Assembly (NCBI RefSeq): GCF_029851875.1
Contig: NZ_JARKVC010000038.1
Location: 1 to 34,453 of the forward strand
Reading direction: 5' to 3'
Source: Actinomyces sp.
GTDB taxonomy: Bacteria > Actinomycetota > Actinomycetes > Actinomycetales > Actinomycetaceae
Length of the DNA: 34,453 bases
The notes beneath the pieces are model-generated. The model worked only from the letters and a program-made list of their open reading frames with translations. It ran no database searches and was not told the DNA's origin. A program made the position numbers and the translations under genes. Positions 7,746 through 16,488 of the stretch are shown piece after piece (position 1 is the stretch's first letter; every line of letters starts with the position of its first letter).

Positions 7746-8690
7746 CTAGCGGGCTCCGGCGGAGGACACAGGGGTCAGGGGCAGGCCGGCGTCCTGGGCC
7801 AGGGTGGTGATGGTGCGGGCAAGCTGGCTGAAGTCCGAGCCCCGCGAGGAGGAGGTGCGGTAGACCAGGCCCATGCGGCGCACGGCGTCGACGTCGCCGA
7901 AACGTGCCACCCCGTGCGGCACGCCACCCAGCATCCGCAGGGCGCCCTCGGGCAGCACGGTGACGCCGACGTTGTGCGAGACCATCTGGACCACGGTCAG
8001 CAGCGTGGTGGCCACGGCGACCGGCGGGTTGGAGCCGTAGCGCTGGCACAGGGCCAGGGTCTCGTCGCGCAGGCAGTTGCCCTCGTCCAGCAGGAGCAGC
8101 TGCTGGTCGTCGAGCTCGACGGGGGAGACGTCCTCGCGCCCGTCCCAGGAGTGGTTGGGGGGGACGAGGATGACGAGAGGCTCGTCGTACATGGGGATGA
8201 CGGAGGTGCGGTGGGTGTCGATGTCGACGTCGATGGCCAGGATGGCGGCGTCGAGACGGCCCTGAGCCAGCATGTCGAGCAGGTCTCCGGTGACCATCTC
8301 GCGCAGCTCGGGCTGGAGCTGGGGGATCTCCTGGGGCAGGCCGTCGATAGCGACGGGGGCCAGGTAGGGGGCAAGGGTCGGGATCATGCCCAGGCGCATG
8401 GTGCCGCTGAGCGCCGCGCCCTGGGTGGTGACGGCGTCGCTGAAGGACTCGGCGGCGAGGACCGCCTCGCGAGCGTAGGGCAGCAGCGTCTCACCAAGGG
8501 GGGTGACGAGTACGCGGCGGGTGGTGCGCTCGACCAGCTCTCCGCCCACGCGGCGCTCCAGTGCGGTGATGGCCTGGGACAGGCTGGGCTGGCTGACGCC
8601 GAGAGTCGTGGCCGCCTCACCGAAGTGCTGGTGGTCGCACAGGGCGACGAAGGCTCGCAGCTGTGAGAAGGAGGGAAGCGAAGTGGCCAT
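7746..8690 (-). CDS. oxyR: LysR-family peroxide sensor OxyR
   Basis: This 314-residue LysR-type regulator has an N-terminal winged helix-turn-helix (about residues 6-64; FGEAATTLGVSQPSLSQAITALERRVG) and a C-terminal periplasmic-binding-protein-like effector domain (about 95-300). The identification as OxyR rests on GNCLRDETLALC. Cys206 and Cys215 are nine residues apart in the same local context as the redox pair C199/C208 of E. coli OxyR. It should therefore sense hydrogen peroxide by disulfide formation and activate antioxidant genes. ATG 8690 gives the standard N-terminus. It is divergent from serS, with an AT-rich promoter region between them, and the lipid kinase gene follows directly. 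No catalase, ahpC or dps gene is in this window, so its regulon lies elsewhere apart from possible autoregulation. Confidence 0.92.
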   Translation of the reverse strand: MATSLPSFSQLRAFVALCDHQHFGEAATTLGVSQPSLSQAITALERRVGGELVERTTRRVLVTPLGETLLPYAREAVLAAESFSDAVTTQGAALSGTMRLGMIPTLAPYLAPVAIDGLPQEIPQLQPELREMVTGDLLDMLAQGRLDAAILAIDVDIDTHRTSVIPMYDEPLVILVPPNHSWDGREDVSPVELDDQQLLLLDEGNCLRDETLALCQRYGSNPPVAVATTLLTVVQMVSHNVGVTVLPEGALRMLGGVPHGVARFGDVDAVRRMGLVYRTSSSRGSDFSQLARTITTLAQDAGLPLTPVSSAGAR

Positions 8691-8754
8691 GGCCTGTCCT
8701 GAGAGCTAGGGCGACCGGGTGGGGCGGACCGAGAGGGGCGCCTGTCGATCGCGG

Positions 8755-8816
8755 TTAATAAATCGCTATTAATTATATGACATAGGTTGACTGCTCGCGA
8801 AACATCTCGCTATCAG
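8755..8816. promoter_or_regulatory. divergent oxyR/serS promoter region with possible OxyR half-sites
   Basis: This AT-rich patch stands out from GC-rich surroundings. On the minus strand a perfect TATAAT (8777-8772) could serve oxyR. On the plus strand TTGACT (8787-8792) and TATCAG (8811-8816) with an 18-nt spacer could serve serS. CTAT (8766-8769), ATAG (8782-8785) and CTAT (8810-8813) resemble OxyR half-site tetramers, but the spacing does not match the ATAG-N7-CTAT repeat of E. coli. OxyR binding is therefore an inference. Confidence 0.45.
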
Positions 8817-8869
8817 TGATGGTGCTCTCGCCCATGAGGCGTCCCGAGGGCCCGAAGGTGAGCGCTGGC

Positions 8870-8875
8870 TACACT
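8870..8875 (+). promoter_or_regulatory. putative -10 box for leaderless serS transcript
   Basis: TACACT is followed by 7 nt and ATG 8883. No Shine-Dalgarno is visible between them. This would give serS a second, start-codon-proximal promoter besides the AT-rich one near 8787-8816. Confidence 0.45.
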
Positions 8876-8882
8876 CGGTTCC

Positions 8883-10157
8883 ATGATCGACCTGCGCGAC
8901 CTCCGCGAGAACCCAGAGCGTTACCGTGACAGCCAGCGAGCCCGGGGCGCCGACGTCGACCTTGTCGACCGCATCATCGACGCCGACGAGGCTCGCCGTA
9001 CCACGCTCGCCGCCTTCGAGTCCCTGCGTGCGGAGCAGAAGGTCGTCTCCCGCTCAGTCGGCAAGGCCTCCTCTCCCCAGGAGCGTGAGGCCGCCCTCGC
9101 CAACGCCAAGGAGCTGGCCGAGCGCGTGCGCGGCGCGCAGGCTGACTCTGACCAGGCCGCCGCCACGCTGGACGAGCTGGCGCACCAGCTCCAGAACGTC
9201 ATTGAGGGAGCGCCCTCCGGTGGGGAGGAGGACTACGTCGTCCTGCGTCACGAGGGCCCCCAGCCGCGTGACTTCGCCTCCGAGGGCTTTGAGCCGGCCG
9301 ACCACCTCGCTCTGGGCGAGGGCCTGGACATCATCGACACCAAGCGCGGGGCCAAGGTCTCCGGCTCGCGCTTCTACTACCTCAAGGGCGCAGGGATGCG
9401 CCTGGAACTGGCCCTCATGACGGCGGCCCTGGACAAGGCCACCGAGCACGGCTTCATCCCGATGACCACGCCGACCCTCGTCTCCCCGCAGGTGATGGGT
9501 GGCACCGGCTTCCTCGGCCTGCACGCTGACGAGATCTACTACCTGCCGGCCGACGACCTCTACCTCACCGGCACCTCCGAGGTCGCCCTGGCCGGCTACC
9601 ACACCGACGAGATCCTCGACCTGGAGGACGGCCCGAAGCGCTACCTGGGCTGGTCCACCTGCTACCGCCGTGAGGCGGGGGCGGCTGGCAAGGACACCCG
9701 AGGCATCATTCGCGTCCACCAGTTCAACAAGGCAGAGATGTTCGCCTACGTGCGCCCTGAGGACGCCGCTGCCGAGCACGAGCGCCTGCTGGCTCTGGAG
9801 GAGGAGATGCTCCACCTCGTCGGCCTGCCCTACCGTGTCATCGACACCGCCGCGGGGGACCTCGGCTCCTCAGCGGCCCGCAAGTTCGACTGTGAGGCCT
9901 GGCTGCCCACCCAGAACCGCTGGATGGAGGTCACCTCGACCTCGAACTGCACCACCTACCAGGCCAGGCGGCTGCAGATCCGTGAGAGGCGGGACGGGCG
10001 GACCTCGCCGGTCGCTACGCTCAATGGCACGCTGGCCACGACCCGCTGGATCGTGGCGCTGCTGGAGAACAACCAGCAGGCTGACGGCACGGTGGTTGTG
10101 CCTGAGGGGCTTCGTCCGTACATGGGCGGCCTCGAGGTCATCACCCCGCGTCCCTGA
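8883..10157 (+). CDS. serS: seryl-tRNA synthetase
   Basis: This 424-residue class II aminoacyl-tRNA synthetase charges tRNA-Ser. It begins with the canonical [17 protein letters not shown]. The antiparallel coiled-coil arm that grips the long variable arm of tRNA-Ser follows (about residues 25-105). The catalytic domain has class II motif 2, [14 protein letters not shown] with [11 protein letters not shown] (about 260-285), and motif 3 [16 protein letters not shown] (about 381-396). Length is normal. The gene heads an operon: the HAD phosphatase gene starts 15 bp after its stop and a lipoprotein gene overlaps that one. Two of its tRNA substrates, tRNA-Ser(TGA) and tRNA-Ser(GCT), are encoded about 12-14 kb downstream in this window. 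Confidence 0.97.
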   Translation: MIDLRDLRENPERYRDSQRARGADVDLVDRIIDADEARRTTLAAFESLRAEQKVVSRSVGKASSPQEREAALANAKELAERVRGAQADSDQAAATLDELAHQLQNVIEGAPSGGEEDYVVLRHEGPQPRDFASEGFEPADHLALGEGLDIIDTKRGAKVSGSRFYYLKGAGMRLELALMTAALDKATEHGFIPMTTPTLVSPQVMGGTGFLGLHADEIYYLPADDLYLTGTSEVALAGYHTDEILDLEDGPKRYLGWSTCYRREAGAAGKDTRGIIRVHQFNKAEMFAYVRPEDAAAEHERLLALEEEMLHLVGLPYRVIDTAAGDLGSSAARKFDCEAWLPTQNRWMEVTSTSNCTTYQARRLQIRERRDGRTSPVATLNGTLATTRWIVALLENNQQADGTVVVPEGLRPYMGGLEVITPRP

Positions 10158-10172
10158 GGGGCGAGGACGGTA

Positions 10173-11231
10173 GTGACGGAAGACTTCCGCCGGCAGCAGG
10201 CGGCTGGCTCCCTGCCAGTCGGCACCTCCCCGGTCTTCAGTGCTCCTGACCCGGGCCAGCCCAGCGGCGCCGCGCCTGAGCGGCTGGGTGGCTCCTGGGA
10301 GTACCTGCGTGAGCACGACCGCTCCATGCCTCTGAGCCACGACGCCTACCACGCGCTCGTCCGTGAGCGCATGGCGGACCTGGACCGGCTTGATCCGGGC
10401 CGAGACCACCTGGTCGCGGACCCGCGGCTCATCGTCGCGCTCGACGTGGACGGCACCATCTTGGACATGGACGGTCGCGTCTCGGAGCGGATGATGGCCT
10501 CGATCGCCCGGATGCGGCACTACGGTGCCCAGGTGGTCATCTCCACCGGCCGCGGCATCCAGGCGGCTCTGCCGGTGGCACGCCACGTGGGCCTGACCGA
10601 CGGGTGGATGATCTGCGCCAACGGCGCGCTCACGGTGCGCATGGATCCGACGGCGCCAGACGGGTACCGGGTCGTGGACTCGGTGACCTTTGACCCCACC
10701 GCTGCTATCGACGCGCTGACGCAGGCGGTTCCGGACGGCATCATCGCCGTCGAGGACCTTGACGCGGGCTTCCGGACCACTCGCGCCTTCCCTGAGGGGG
10801 AGCTCATCGAGGAACAGACCCTGGCCACCGTGGACGAGCTGTGCGCGCGACCGGTCACCCGAGTCATCCTGCGGGCACCAGGTATGCCGCTGGAGAAGTT
10901 CAGCGCCCTGGTCGCCGACTCGGGCCTGCACTCGGTGGAGTACGCGATCGGCTGGACCGCCTGGCTCGACGTCGCTCCCGAGGGCGTGACCAAGGCCTCC
11001 GCGCTGCAGCGGCTGGCTGAGAGGCTGGGGACGGACTCCTCCCACGCCTTAGCGGTGGGAGACGGGACGAATGACATGGAGATGCTCGCCTGGGCTGGTG
11101 CCGGGGTGGCCATGGGAAGCGCGCCGCAGTCGGTCGTGACGGTCGCCTCCTTTACCACCGAGCCGGTGTGGCGTGACGGGTGCGCAGGAGTGCTCGACGC
11201 CGTCGTGGAGAGGAAGCGGGCAACATGCTGA
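10173..11231 (+). CDS. Cof-type HAD-IIB phosphatase
   Basis: This 352-residue haloacid-dehalogenase-superfamily phosphatase is of the Cof/YbiV type. Motif I is VALDVDGTIL with the nucleophile and acid/base aspartates in DVDGT (91-95). Motif II lies in VVISTGRG. The Lys of motif III lies in EGVTKASALQRL, and motif IV is GDGTNDMEML (about 296-305). The C2B cap domain lies between motifs II and III. Family members dephosphorylate sugar phosphates and similar small metabolites; the substrate here is unknown. There is an N-terminal extension of about 85 residues before the core that does not belong to the usual fold and may be disordered. The GTG start at 10173 lies 15 bp after serS, so it is cotranscribed. 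Its last 7 bases overlap the next gene. Confidence 0.88.
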   Translation: MTEDFRRQQAAGSLPVGTSPVFSAPDPGQPSGAAPERLGGSWEYLREHDRSMPLSHDAYHALVRERMADLDRLDPGRDHLVADPRLIVALDVDGTILDMDGRVSERMMASIARMRHYGAQVVISTGRGIQAALPVARHVGLTDGWMICANGALTVRMDPTAPDGYRVVDSVTFDPTAAIDALTQAVPDGIIAVEDLDAGFRTTRAFPEGELIEEQTLATVDELCARPVTRVILRAPGMPLEKFSALVADSGLHSVEYAIGWTAWLDVAPEGVTKASALQRLAERLGTDSSHALAVGDGTNDMEMLAWAGAGVAMGSAPQSVVTVASFTTEPVWRDGCAGVLDAVVERKRATC

Positions 11232-12580
11232 GCAGGCTCACCGGGTCCCGTCCCCTGGCTGTGGCGGCGACGCTCGCCCTCGCATCCGCCTCGCTGGTGG
11301 CCTGCTCCTCGCCTTCGCAGCCCGAGGGAGGGGTGACGGCCTCGCCGGCCCCGTGCGCCGAGCTGCAGGAGGTCTACGGCTCCTTCCCCTCGGGCACGAC
11401 GGTGAGGGTAGCGACGCAGGCCGGCAGCGCCGAGGCCGCAGGTCTTGACGCCTCCCTGGAGCACTTCTCGCAGTGCATGGGGCTGAGCGTGGTCCAGGTG
11501 GAGTCCGACGACGTCGCAGCCAGCATCGAGTCCGCGTCCGTGCAGGCCGACCTCGCTATCCTGCCTGCGGCTGGTGTCCTGCCCGAGCTGGTGGACCAGG
11601 GACTCCTCCAGCCCGTGCCGGAGGCCGTGGGCGCCAACGTCGAGCTGGGCTGGAACCGGATGTGGTCGGAGGTGGGGACTGTCGACGGCACCTTGTACGC
11701 CGCGCCTGTGACAGCCAGCCTGGACTCCCTGGTCTGGTACTCCCCTGCCGTGTTCTCGCGTCTGGGCTACCAGGTGCCCCGGACCTGGTCGGAGCTGGTG
11801 GCTCTGACCTCACAGGTGGTCCAGGACCACCCGGACGGCTCGGTCACGCCGTGGTGCCTGGGACTGGCGGGCTCCCAGGCGGGCGAGGAGTGGCTGGCGG
11901 AGGCCCTGCTTCAGCTCAGTGGTCCGGTGGCCTACGACCAGTGGGCCACGGGTGAGGACTCCCTGGACTCTGCTGACGTCGAGACGGCCCTGGGTGAGCT
12001 GGCTTCCCTCCTGCTCGCCGACGGGCACGTGCCTGGCGGTCGGCAGGCAGCGGAGTCGGCGACGATGCAGGACGCCGCCACGCAGCTGCTGGAGGGCACG
12101 TGCCTGATGCTCCACGCTCCCTCCTCCCTTGAGGCGCTGGTGCCGGCCGGATCGGTGGTCGACGGCGGTGCCAGCAGCCAGCCGGGGGAAGCCGCGACTG
12201 CGGCGCACGCGGGCGACGTCGTCTCCGCCTTCCTCACCCCCTCGGACGGGCAGGATGACGAAACCGCCTACCTGGTGGGGACGAGCGTGCTGGTGTCCGT
12301 CAGCGGCTCTGAGGCTGCCGAGGCGGTCATGACTTATCTCACGAGCGCTCAGTGGGCCCAGGCCTATGCGGCTGTGGGTACCGGGGGCACCGCTCATCAC
12401 GGTGTCAAGGCGGCACGGGCCGGTTCCCCGGTGGCCCAGCAGGTGTCTCAGATCCTGCAGTCGAGGCAGTCAGTGCTCCGGTTGGAGGTTGCTGACCTCG
12501 CTACGTCTGAGCGCCTGGCGGCCCTGCGCGAGGCCCTGGCCGCATGGGCTGGTGCTCAGCAGCCGGGCCCACCTGTGTGA
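11225..12580 (+). CDS. extracellular solute-binding lipoprotein (orphan)
   Basis: This 451-residue secreted lipoprotein resembles the substrate-binding proteins of CUT1 sugar ABC transporters. The signal peptide (about residues 1-26, SRPLAVAATLALASASLVAC) ends in the lipobox LVAC, so the mature protein is a lipidated, surface-anchored Cys. Features of the family include VRVATQAGSAEAAGLD near the N-terminus, DGTLYAAPVTASLDSLVWYSPAVFSRLGYQVPRTWSELVAL in the hinge region, and EAVMTYLTSAQWAQ near the C-terminus. No permease or ATPase gene is next to it. It is translationally coupled to the HAD gene by a 7-bp overlap, so it belongs to the serS operon. It may serve a transporter encoded elsewhere or have a sensory or structural role. 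Ligand unknown. Confidence 0.8.
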   Translation: MLSRLTGSRPLAVAATLALASASLVACSSPSQPEGGVTASPAPCAELQEVYGSFPSGTTVRVATQAGSAEAAGLDASLEHFSQCMGLSVVQVESDDVAASIESASVQADLAILPAAGVLPELVDQGLLQPVPEAVGANVELGWNRMWSEVGTVDGTLYAAPVTASLDSLVWYSPAVFSRLGYQVPRTWSELVALTSQVVQDHPDGSVTPWCLGLAGSQAGEEWLAEALLQLSGPVAYDQWATGEDSLDSADVETALGELASLLLADGHVPGGRQAAESATMQDAATQLLEGTCLMLHAPSSLEALVPAGSVVDGGASSQPGEAATAAHAGDVVSAFLTPSDGQDDETAYLVGTSVLVSVSGSEAAEAVMTYLTSAQWAQAYAAVGTGGTAHHGVKAARAGSPVAQQVSQILQSRQSVLRLEVADLATSERLAALREALAAWAGAQQPGPPV

Positions 12581-12581
12581 T

Positions 12582-12600
12582 AGGCGGTCCTGAGCCGCCT
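12582..12600. terminator. candidate hairpin between convergent serS operon and alpha-mannosidase gene
   Basis: AGGCGG and CCGCCT form a 6-bp GC-rich stem with a 7-nt loop in the 19-bp gap between two convergent stop codons. There is no T tract, so termination strength is uncertain. Confidence 0.4.
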
Positions 12601-15600
12601 TAGCGGGCGATCCTCAGCGTGACGATCTGGAAGGGCCGCATCTGGAAGCTGGTGCTCAGCTCGTCCTGCACGGTCGTTGTCAGCGTCACGTCGTCGACCT
12701 CGCGCTCGAGCAGATCCGTGGCCACGATGCTTGTGGCATCGAAGCAGGCCGTGACCGTCGCGTGAGTACGAGCCCCCAGGGACTCGTACAAACGCACGAT
12801 GAGGTCTCCGGAACGGTCCTCGGCCAGCTTGACCGCCTCGACGACGACGCCCGCACCCTCGACCTTGACCAGCGGCTCGACCGCGTGGTCGCCCTTCACT
12901 GTGCGGGTGGGAAGGTTGAAGGCGTAGCCCTCGCTCACCGCGTCGCCGATCGAGGCTCCAGGACGCAGGGCGACGCGCACGGCGTGGCGGCCCTGATCCG
13001 CCTCGGGGTCAGGGAACAGGGGAGCGCGCACCAGTGACAGACGCACCGTGGTGGACGGGTGCGCGACCCCGTCCAGGTCGCGGGTGACGTCGTGACCGTA
13101 GGTGGAGTCGTTGAGGATGGCGACGCCGTAACCCTGTTCGCCCACGTGGATCCAGCGGTGGGCGCAGATCTCGTACCGGGCTGCGTCCCACGAGGTGTTC
13201 TGGTGGGTAGGACGCTCCACGTGCCCGAACTGCATCTCCGAGGTGGAGACCGCAGCCATGACGTCCACCGGGAAGGCGAGCTTGAGCAGCTTCATCCGCT
13301 CGTGCCAGTCGATGTCGAAGCTGAGCTCAACCTGCTTGGAGCCAGGCCTCAGACGGATCTCCTCGCGCAGTGACGAGGCCTCCCCGAGCTGACGGGTCAA
13401 CGTGACGACGGCGTCGGTCCCGTCCTGGAGGACGGTCAGGTTGCTGGCGTTGACAACGTCCTCGACGGTGTTGCGGTACTCCGGGTCAATGTCCCAGGCG
13501 TCCCACTGGCGTGGGGCGTCGTGGTGGAGCTGGAGCAGGCCACCGGTCGTACCGGGACTCAGCACCTCTCGCTTGGCCTCCAGGTCGAGCACCGAGGTCA
13601 GCAGCCCGCGGGAGTCGATGGTGACGCGCAGCCGGCCGTTGTCCAGCACGGTGGTCTCCTGCTCCTGGCTGAGCCGGACCTTCTCTGATGGGACAGCAGC
13701 CGGAGCCACTGCCAGGGAGGCGACGCCGTCGACCGCAGCCGGGGCGGCATTGAGCTGCAGTGAGGTGGAACCCTGACCGACCAGGGCCGTGGTGGAGATG
13801 GCGATCACCTCCTCCAGGTCGGAGGCGACCTGGCGGTACTCCTCCTCGACCCGGTCGTAGACCCAGCCGATGCACGAGCCGGGCAGGATGTCGTGGAACT
13901 GGTTGCGCAGCACGGTGCGCCAGCAGTCCTTGAGGACCTCGTAGGGGTACTCGGCACCCTCGCGGATGGCCGCGGTGGCGGCCCACAGCTCGGCCTCGCG
14001 CAGCAGGTGCTCGCTGCGTCGGTTGCCCTGCTTGGTGCGCAGCTGTGAGGTGTAGGTGCCTCGGTGGAACTCGAGGTACATCTCGCCGCTCCACACCGGG
14101 CGGTGGGTGAGCTCCTCCTCGGTGCGCTGGAAGAAGGCGTTGGGGCTGGCGATCTCGACCGTGGGGGACCCTTCCAGGTTCTTCAGCCGGTGGCTTGCCG
14201 CGAGCATCTCGCGGGTAGGGCCGCCCCCGCCGTCACCCCAGCCGAAGGGGACGAGCGAGGTGTCGGCGACGCCCTTCTCAGCGAAGTTCTCCTCGGCGTG
14301 GCGCATCTCAGCAACCGACAGGCGGGAGTTGTAGGTGTCCACCGGCGGAAAGTGGGCCAGGACGCGTGAGCCGTCGATGCCCTCCCAGTCGAAGGTGTGG
14401 TGCGGCATCGTGTCCGTGTCGTTCCAGGACAGCTTCTGGGACAGGAACCAGCGTGATCCTGCGGCCCGGATGATCTGGGGCAGGGATCCGGTGTAACCGA
14501 AGGAGTCGGGCAGCCACACGTCCTGGGTCTCGACGCCGAGCTCGTCGATGAAGAACTTCTTGCCCTCGATCATCTGACGGGCGAGGGCCTCAGACCCGGG
14601 CATGTTCGTGTCCGACTCCACCCACATGCCACCCACCGGGATAAAACGGCCTTCAGCGATGCGCTTCCTCATGCGCTCGTAGAGCTCGGGCTGGGTCTGC
14701 TTGACCCACAGGTACTGCTGGGCCGAGGAGCAGGCGAAGACGTAGTGCGGGTCCTGCTCCATGAGGTTGAGGACCGAGGAGAAGGTACGGACGCACTTGC
14801 GCTTGGTCTCGCGCACCGGCCACAGCCAGGCTGAGTCGATGTGAGCGTGACCGGTGGCCATGACGTGGTGGGCTGAGGCATGGGCCGGTGAAGCCAGGAC
14901 CTCTTCCAGCTCAGTGCGGGCCGTGGCGGCCGTGGCGGCGATGTGGCGGGGGTCAAGGGCGTCGATGGCCTTGTCCAGGGCCACGTCGATCTTGGCGCGG
15001 CGCGTGGAGGTCGGTGGGAGCTCATCAGCGAGCTCGAGCAGGACCGTCAGGTCCTGAGCCAGGTTCCACACCGTGAGGTCGCGCAGCGCGACGTCGACGC
15101 GGCGCAGTGTGTAGATGGGGTCGGTGCCCGAGGTCTCCATGCGCCCGAGGTAGGTTGGGGCGAAGCCGTCTGAGGTGACGGTGGGGTTGGAGGCGGCCTC
15201 GATGTAGACATCGATCTCGTCCGGTTCCTCAACCCAGCGCACGGCCTGGTTGCGGGGGTGGATGCCCTTGATCGCTGAACCGTCTGTGTGGCGCACGAGG
15301 CCCTCGGCCTGGAAACCGGGCCCGGAGTCGGAGAACCCCAGGTCGATGACGAGCTCGACCTCGTGGTCGGGACAGGTCCGCCAGCTGTCAGGAACGGTGC
15401 CGGTGGCGTGGATCCACGTGGTGCGCCAGGGCAGGCCCCAGGTGTCTCCGACGGCGAAGGGCTGGTAGTCCTGGCCTACGGCCTCCTCGAAGGGCACGGG
15501 CTCGTTCGCGACGGACCAGGCCGTCAGACTCAGCGGCACGGACTCGGCGTAGATGGCCGCCTGGATGCGCTCGTGGAGCATACGACGGGCACGCTGCTCG

Positions 15601-15623
15601 GTCAGCAGCGGATTGCGGTGCAT
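12600..15623 (-). CDS. GH38 alpha-mannosidase
   Basis: This 1007-residue glycoside hydrolase of family 38 removes alpha-linked mannose with retention of configuration, using a zinc ion. The N-terminal catalytic domain has MATGHAHIDSAWLWP; H261 and D263 are expected zinc ligands. The nucleophile is D373 in WLPDSFGYTGSLPQI. A further metal ligand lies in NQFHDILPGS, within the helical middle domain, and beta-sandwich domains fill the C-terminal half. No signal peptide is present, so it acts in the cytoplasm on imported oligosaccharides. The start ATG 15623 has an AAAGG ribosome site upstream. It is the last gene of the binding protein-permease-permease-mannosidase operon, 15 bp after the second permease. 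The likely substrates are alpha-mannosides from host N-glycans or yeast mannan, an inference from the locus. Confidence 0.94.
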   Translation of the reverse strand: MHRNPLLTEQRARRMLHERIQAAIYAESVPLSLTAWSVANEPVPFEEAVGQDYQPFAVGDTWGLPWRTTWIHATGTVPDSWRTCPDHEVELVIDLGFSDSGPGFQAEGLVRHTDGSAIKGIHPRNQAVRWVEEPDEIDVYIEAASNPTVTSDGFAPTYLGRMETSGTDPIYTLRRVDVALRDLTVWNLAQDLTVLLELADELPPTSTRRAKIDVALDKAIDALDPRHIAATAATARTELEEVLASPAHASAHHVMATGHAHIDSAWLWPVRETKRKCVRTFSSVLNLMEQDPHYVFACSSAQQYLWVKQTQPELYERMRKRIAEGRFIPVGGMWVESDTNMPGSEALARQMIEGKKFFIDELGVETQDVWLPDSFGYTGSLPQIIRAAGSRWFLSQKLSWNDTDTMPHHTFDWEGIDGSRVLAHFPPVDTYNSRLSVAEMRHAEENFAEKGVADTSLVPFGWGDGGGGPTREMLAASHRLKNLEGSPTVEIASPNAFFQRTEEELTHRPVWSGEMYLEFHRGTYTSQLRTKQGNRRSEHLLREAELWAATAAIREGAEYPYEVLKDCWRTVLRNQFHDILPGSCIGWVYDRVEEEYRQVASDLEEVIAISTTALVGQGSTSLQLNAAPAAVDGVASLAVAPAAVPSEKVRLSQEQETTVLDNGRLRVTIDSRGLLTSVLDLEAKREVLSPGTTGGLLQLHHDAPRQWDAWDIDPEYRNTVEDVVNASNLTVLQDGTDAVVTLTRQLGEASSLREEIRLRPGSKQVELSFDIDWHERMKLLKLAFPVDVMAAVSTSEMQFGHVERPTHQNTSWDAARYEICAHRWIHVGEQGYGVAILNDSTYGHDVTRDLDGVAHPSTTVRLSLVRAPLFPDPEADQGRHAVRVALRPGASIGDAVSEGYAFNLPTRTVKGDHAVEPLVKVEGAGVVVEAVKLAEDRSGDLIVRLYESLGARTHATVTACFDATSIVATDLLEREVDDVTLTTTVQDELSTSFQMRPFQIVTLRIAR

Positions 15624-15638
15624 GGTGAACCTTTCGTG

Positions 15639-16487
15639 TCAGCCCTTGACGGCGCCGGCCATGGCGAAGCTGTTGCCAGAACGCGGCTGGGTGATGAGGT
15701 AGAGGAGGAGGGCGGGCAGGGAGTAGATGATGGAGAAGGCGGCGAGCTTGCCGTAGGCGATGGAGCCGTTGGTGCCGAAGAAGTTGTAGATGGCGACGGC
15801 GGCGGGCTGCTTCTCCGGTGAGAACAGGAGGATGAAGGGGACGAAGAAGTTCCCCCACGCCCCGGTGAACACGAAGATGAAGACGACGGCGATGCCTGGC
15901 TTCATCAGGGGCACGACGACGCGCCACAGAGCCTTCATCGAGGAGGCACCGTCCACCCAGGAGGCCTCTTCCAGAGAGACGGGGACGGAGTCCATGAAGT
16001 TCTTCATCATCCAGATCGCCATGGGCAGCGACGTGGCCGCCATGAAGGTGATCGTCCCTGGCAGGGAGTCCAGCAGCTTGAAGGAGACGAAGAGCGTGTA
16101 GACCGGCACCATCATGGCGGTGATGGGCAGGCAGGTCCCGAACAGCACGGTGTACATGAAGCCTTTGTTGAACCTCATGGAGTAGCGCGAGAGCGGGTAG
16201 GCAGCCAGGATCGCGACGATGACAGTCAGGGCAGCGGTGCCCAGAGAGATGATGGCAGAGTTCCACAGGGGCCGGAAGGTGTCCTCCGGGTTGAGGATCT
16301 CAGTGAAGTTCTCTGCGGTCCACACCTGGGGCAGTCGCACGCTGAGGGTGGCCTTGTCATCCACGCTGGCCAGGACGATCCAGGCCAGCGGTAGGAGGAA
16401 GGTGATGCCGATCAGCACCATGGTCGCGGTGGCTGCGATCCTGACGCCGCGTTTGCGTGGTGAGGCCAGGGACACGGATGATCTCAT
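15639..16487 (-). CDS. CUT1 ABC transporter permease, MalG-like
   Basis: This 282-residue inner-membrane permease has six predicted transmembrane segments. The first is RIAATATMVLIGITFLLPLAWIVL without its flanks (about residues 15-38). The EAA loop that contacts the ATPase is EEASWVDGASSMKALWRVVVPLMKPG (about residues 184-209). It is the MalG-type half of the importer, with the short C-terminus RSGNSFAMAGAVKG typical of that half. The open frame extends 56 codons further upstream, inside the other permease gene, but ATG 16487 is 1 nt after that gene's stop and gives the usual N-terminus. The tight spacing implies translational coupling. It is part of the mannoside importer, and no ATPase gene is nearby. 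Confidence 0.92.
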   Translation of the reverse strand: MRSSVSLASPRKRGVRIAATATMVLIGITFLLPLAWIVLASVDDKATLSVRLPQVWTAENFTEILNPEDTFRPLWNSAIISLGTAALTVIVAILAAYPLSRYSMRFNKGFMYTVLFGTCLPITAMMVPVYTLFVSFKLLDSLPGTITFMAATSLPMAIWMMKNFMDSVPVSLEEASWVDGASSMKALWRVVVPLMKPGIAVVFIFVFTGAWGNFFVPFILLFSPEKQPAAVAIYNFFGTNGSIAYGKLAAFSIIYSLPALLLYLITQPRSGNSFAMAGAVKG

Positions 16488-16488
16488 G

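Noticed and set aside
7584-8666. 360-codon plus-strand frame opposite oxyR
   Set aside because: It mirrors the oxyR coding sequence and shows repetitive Gly/Val/Asp-rich sequence with no recognisable fold.
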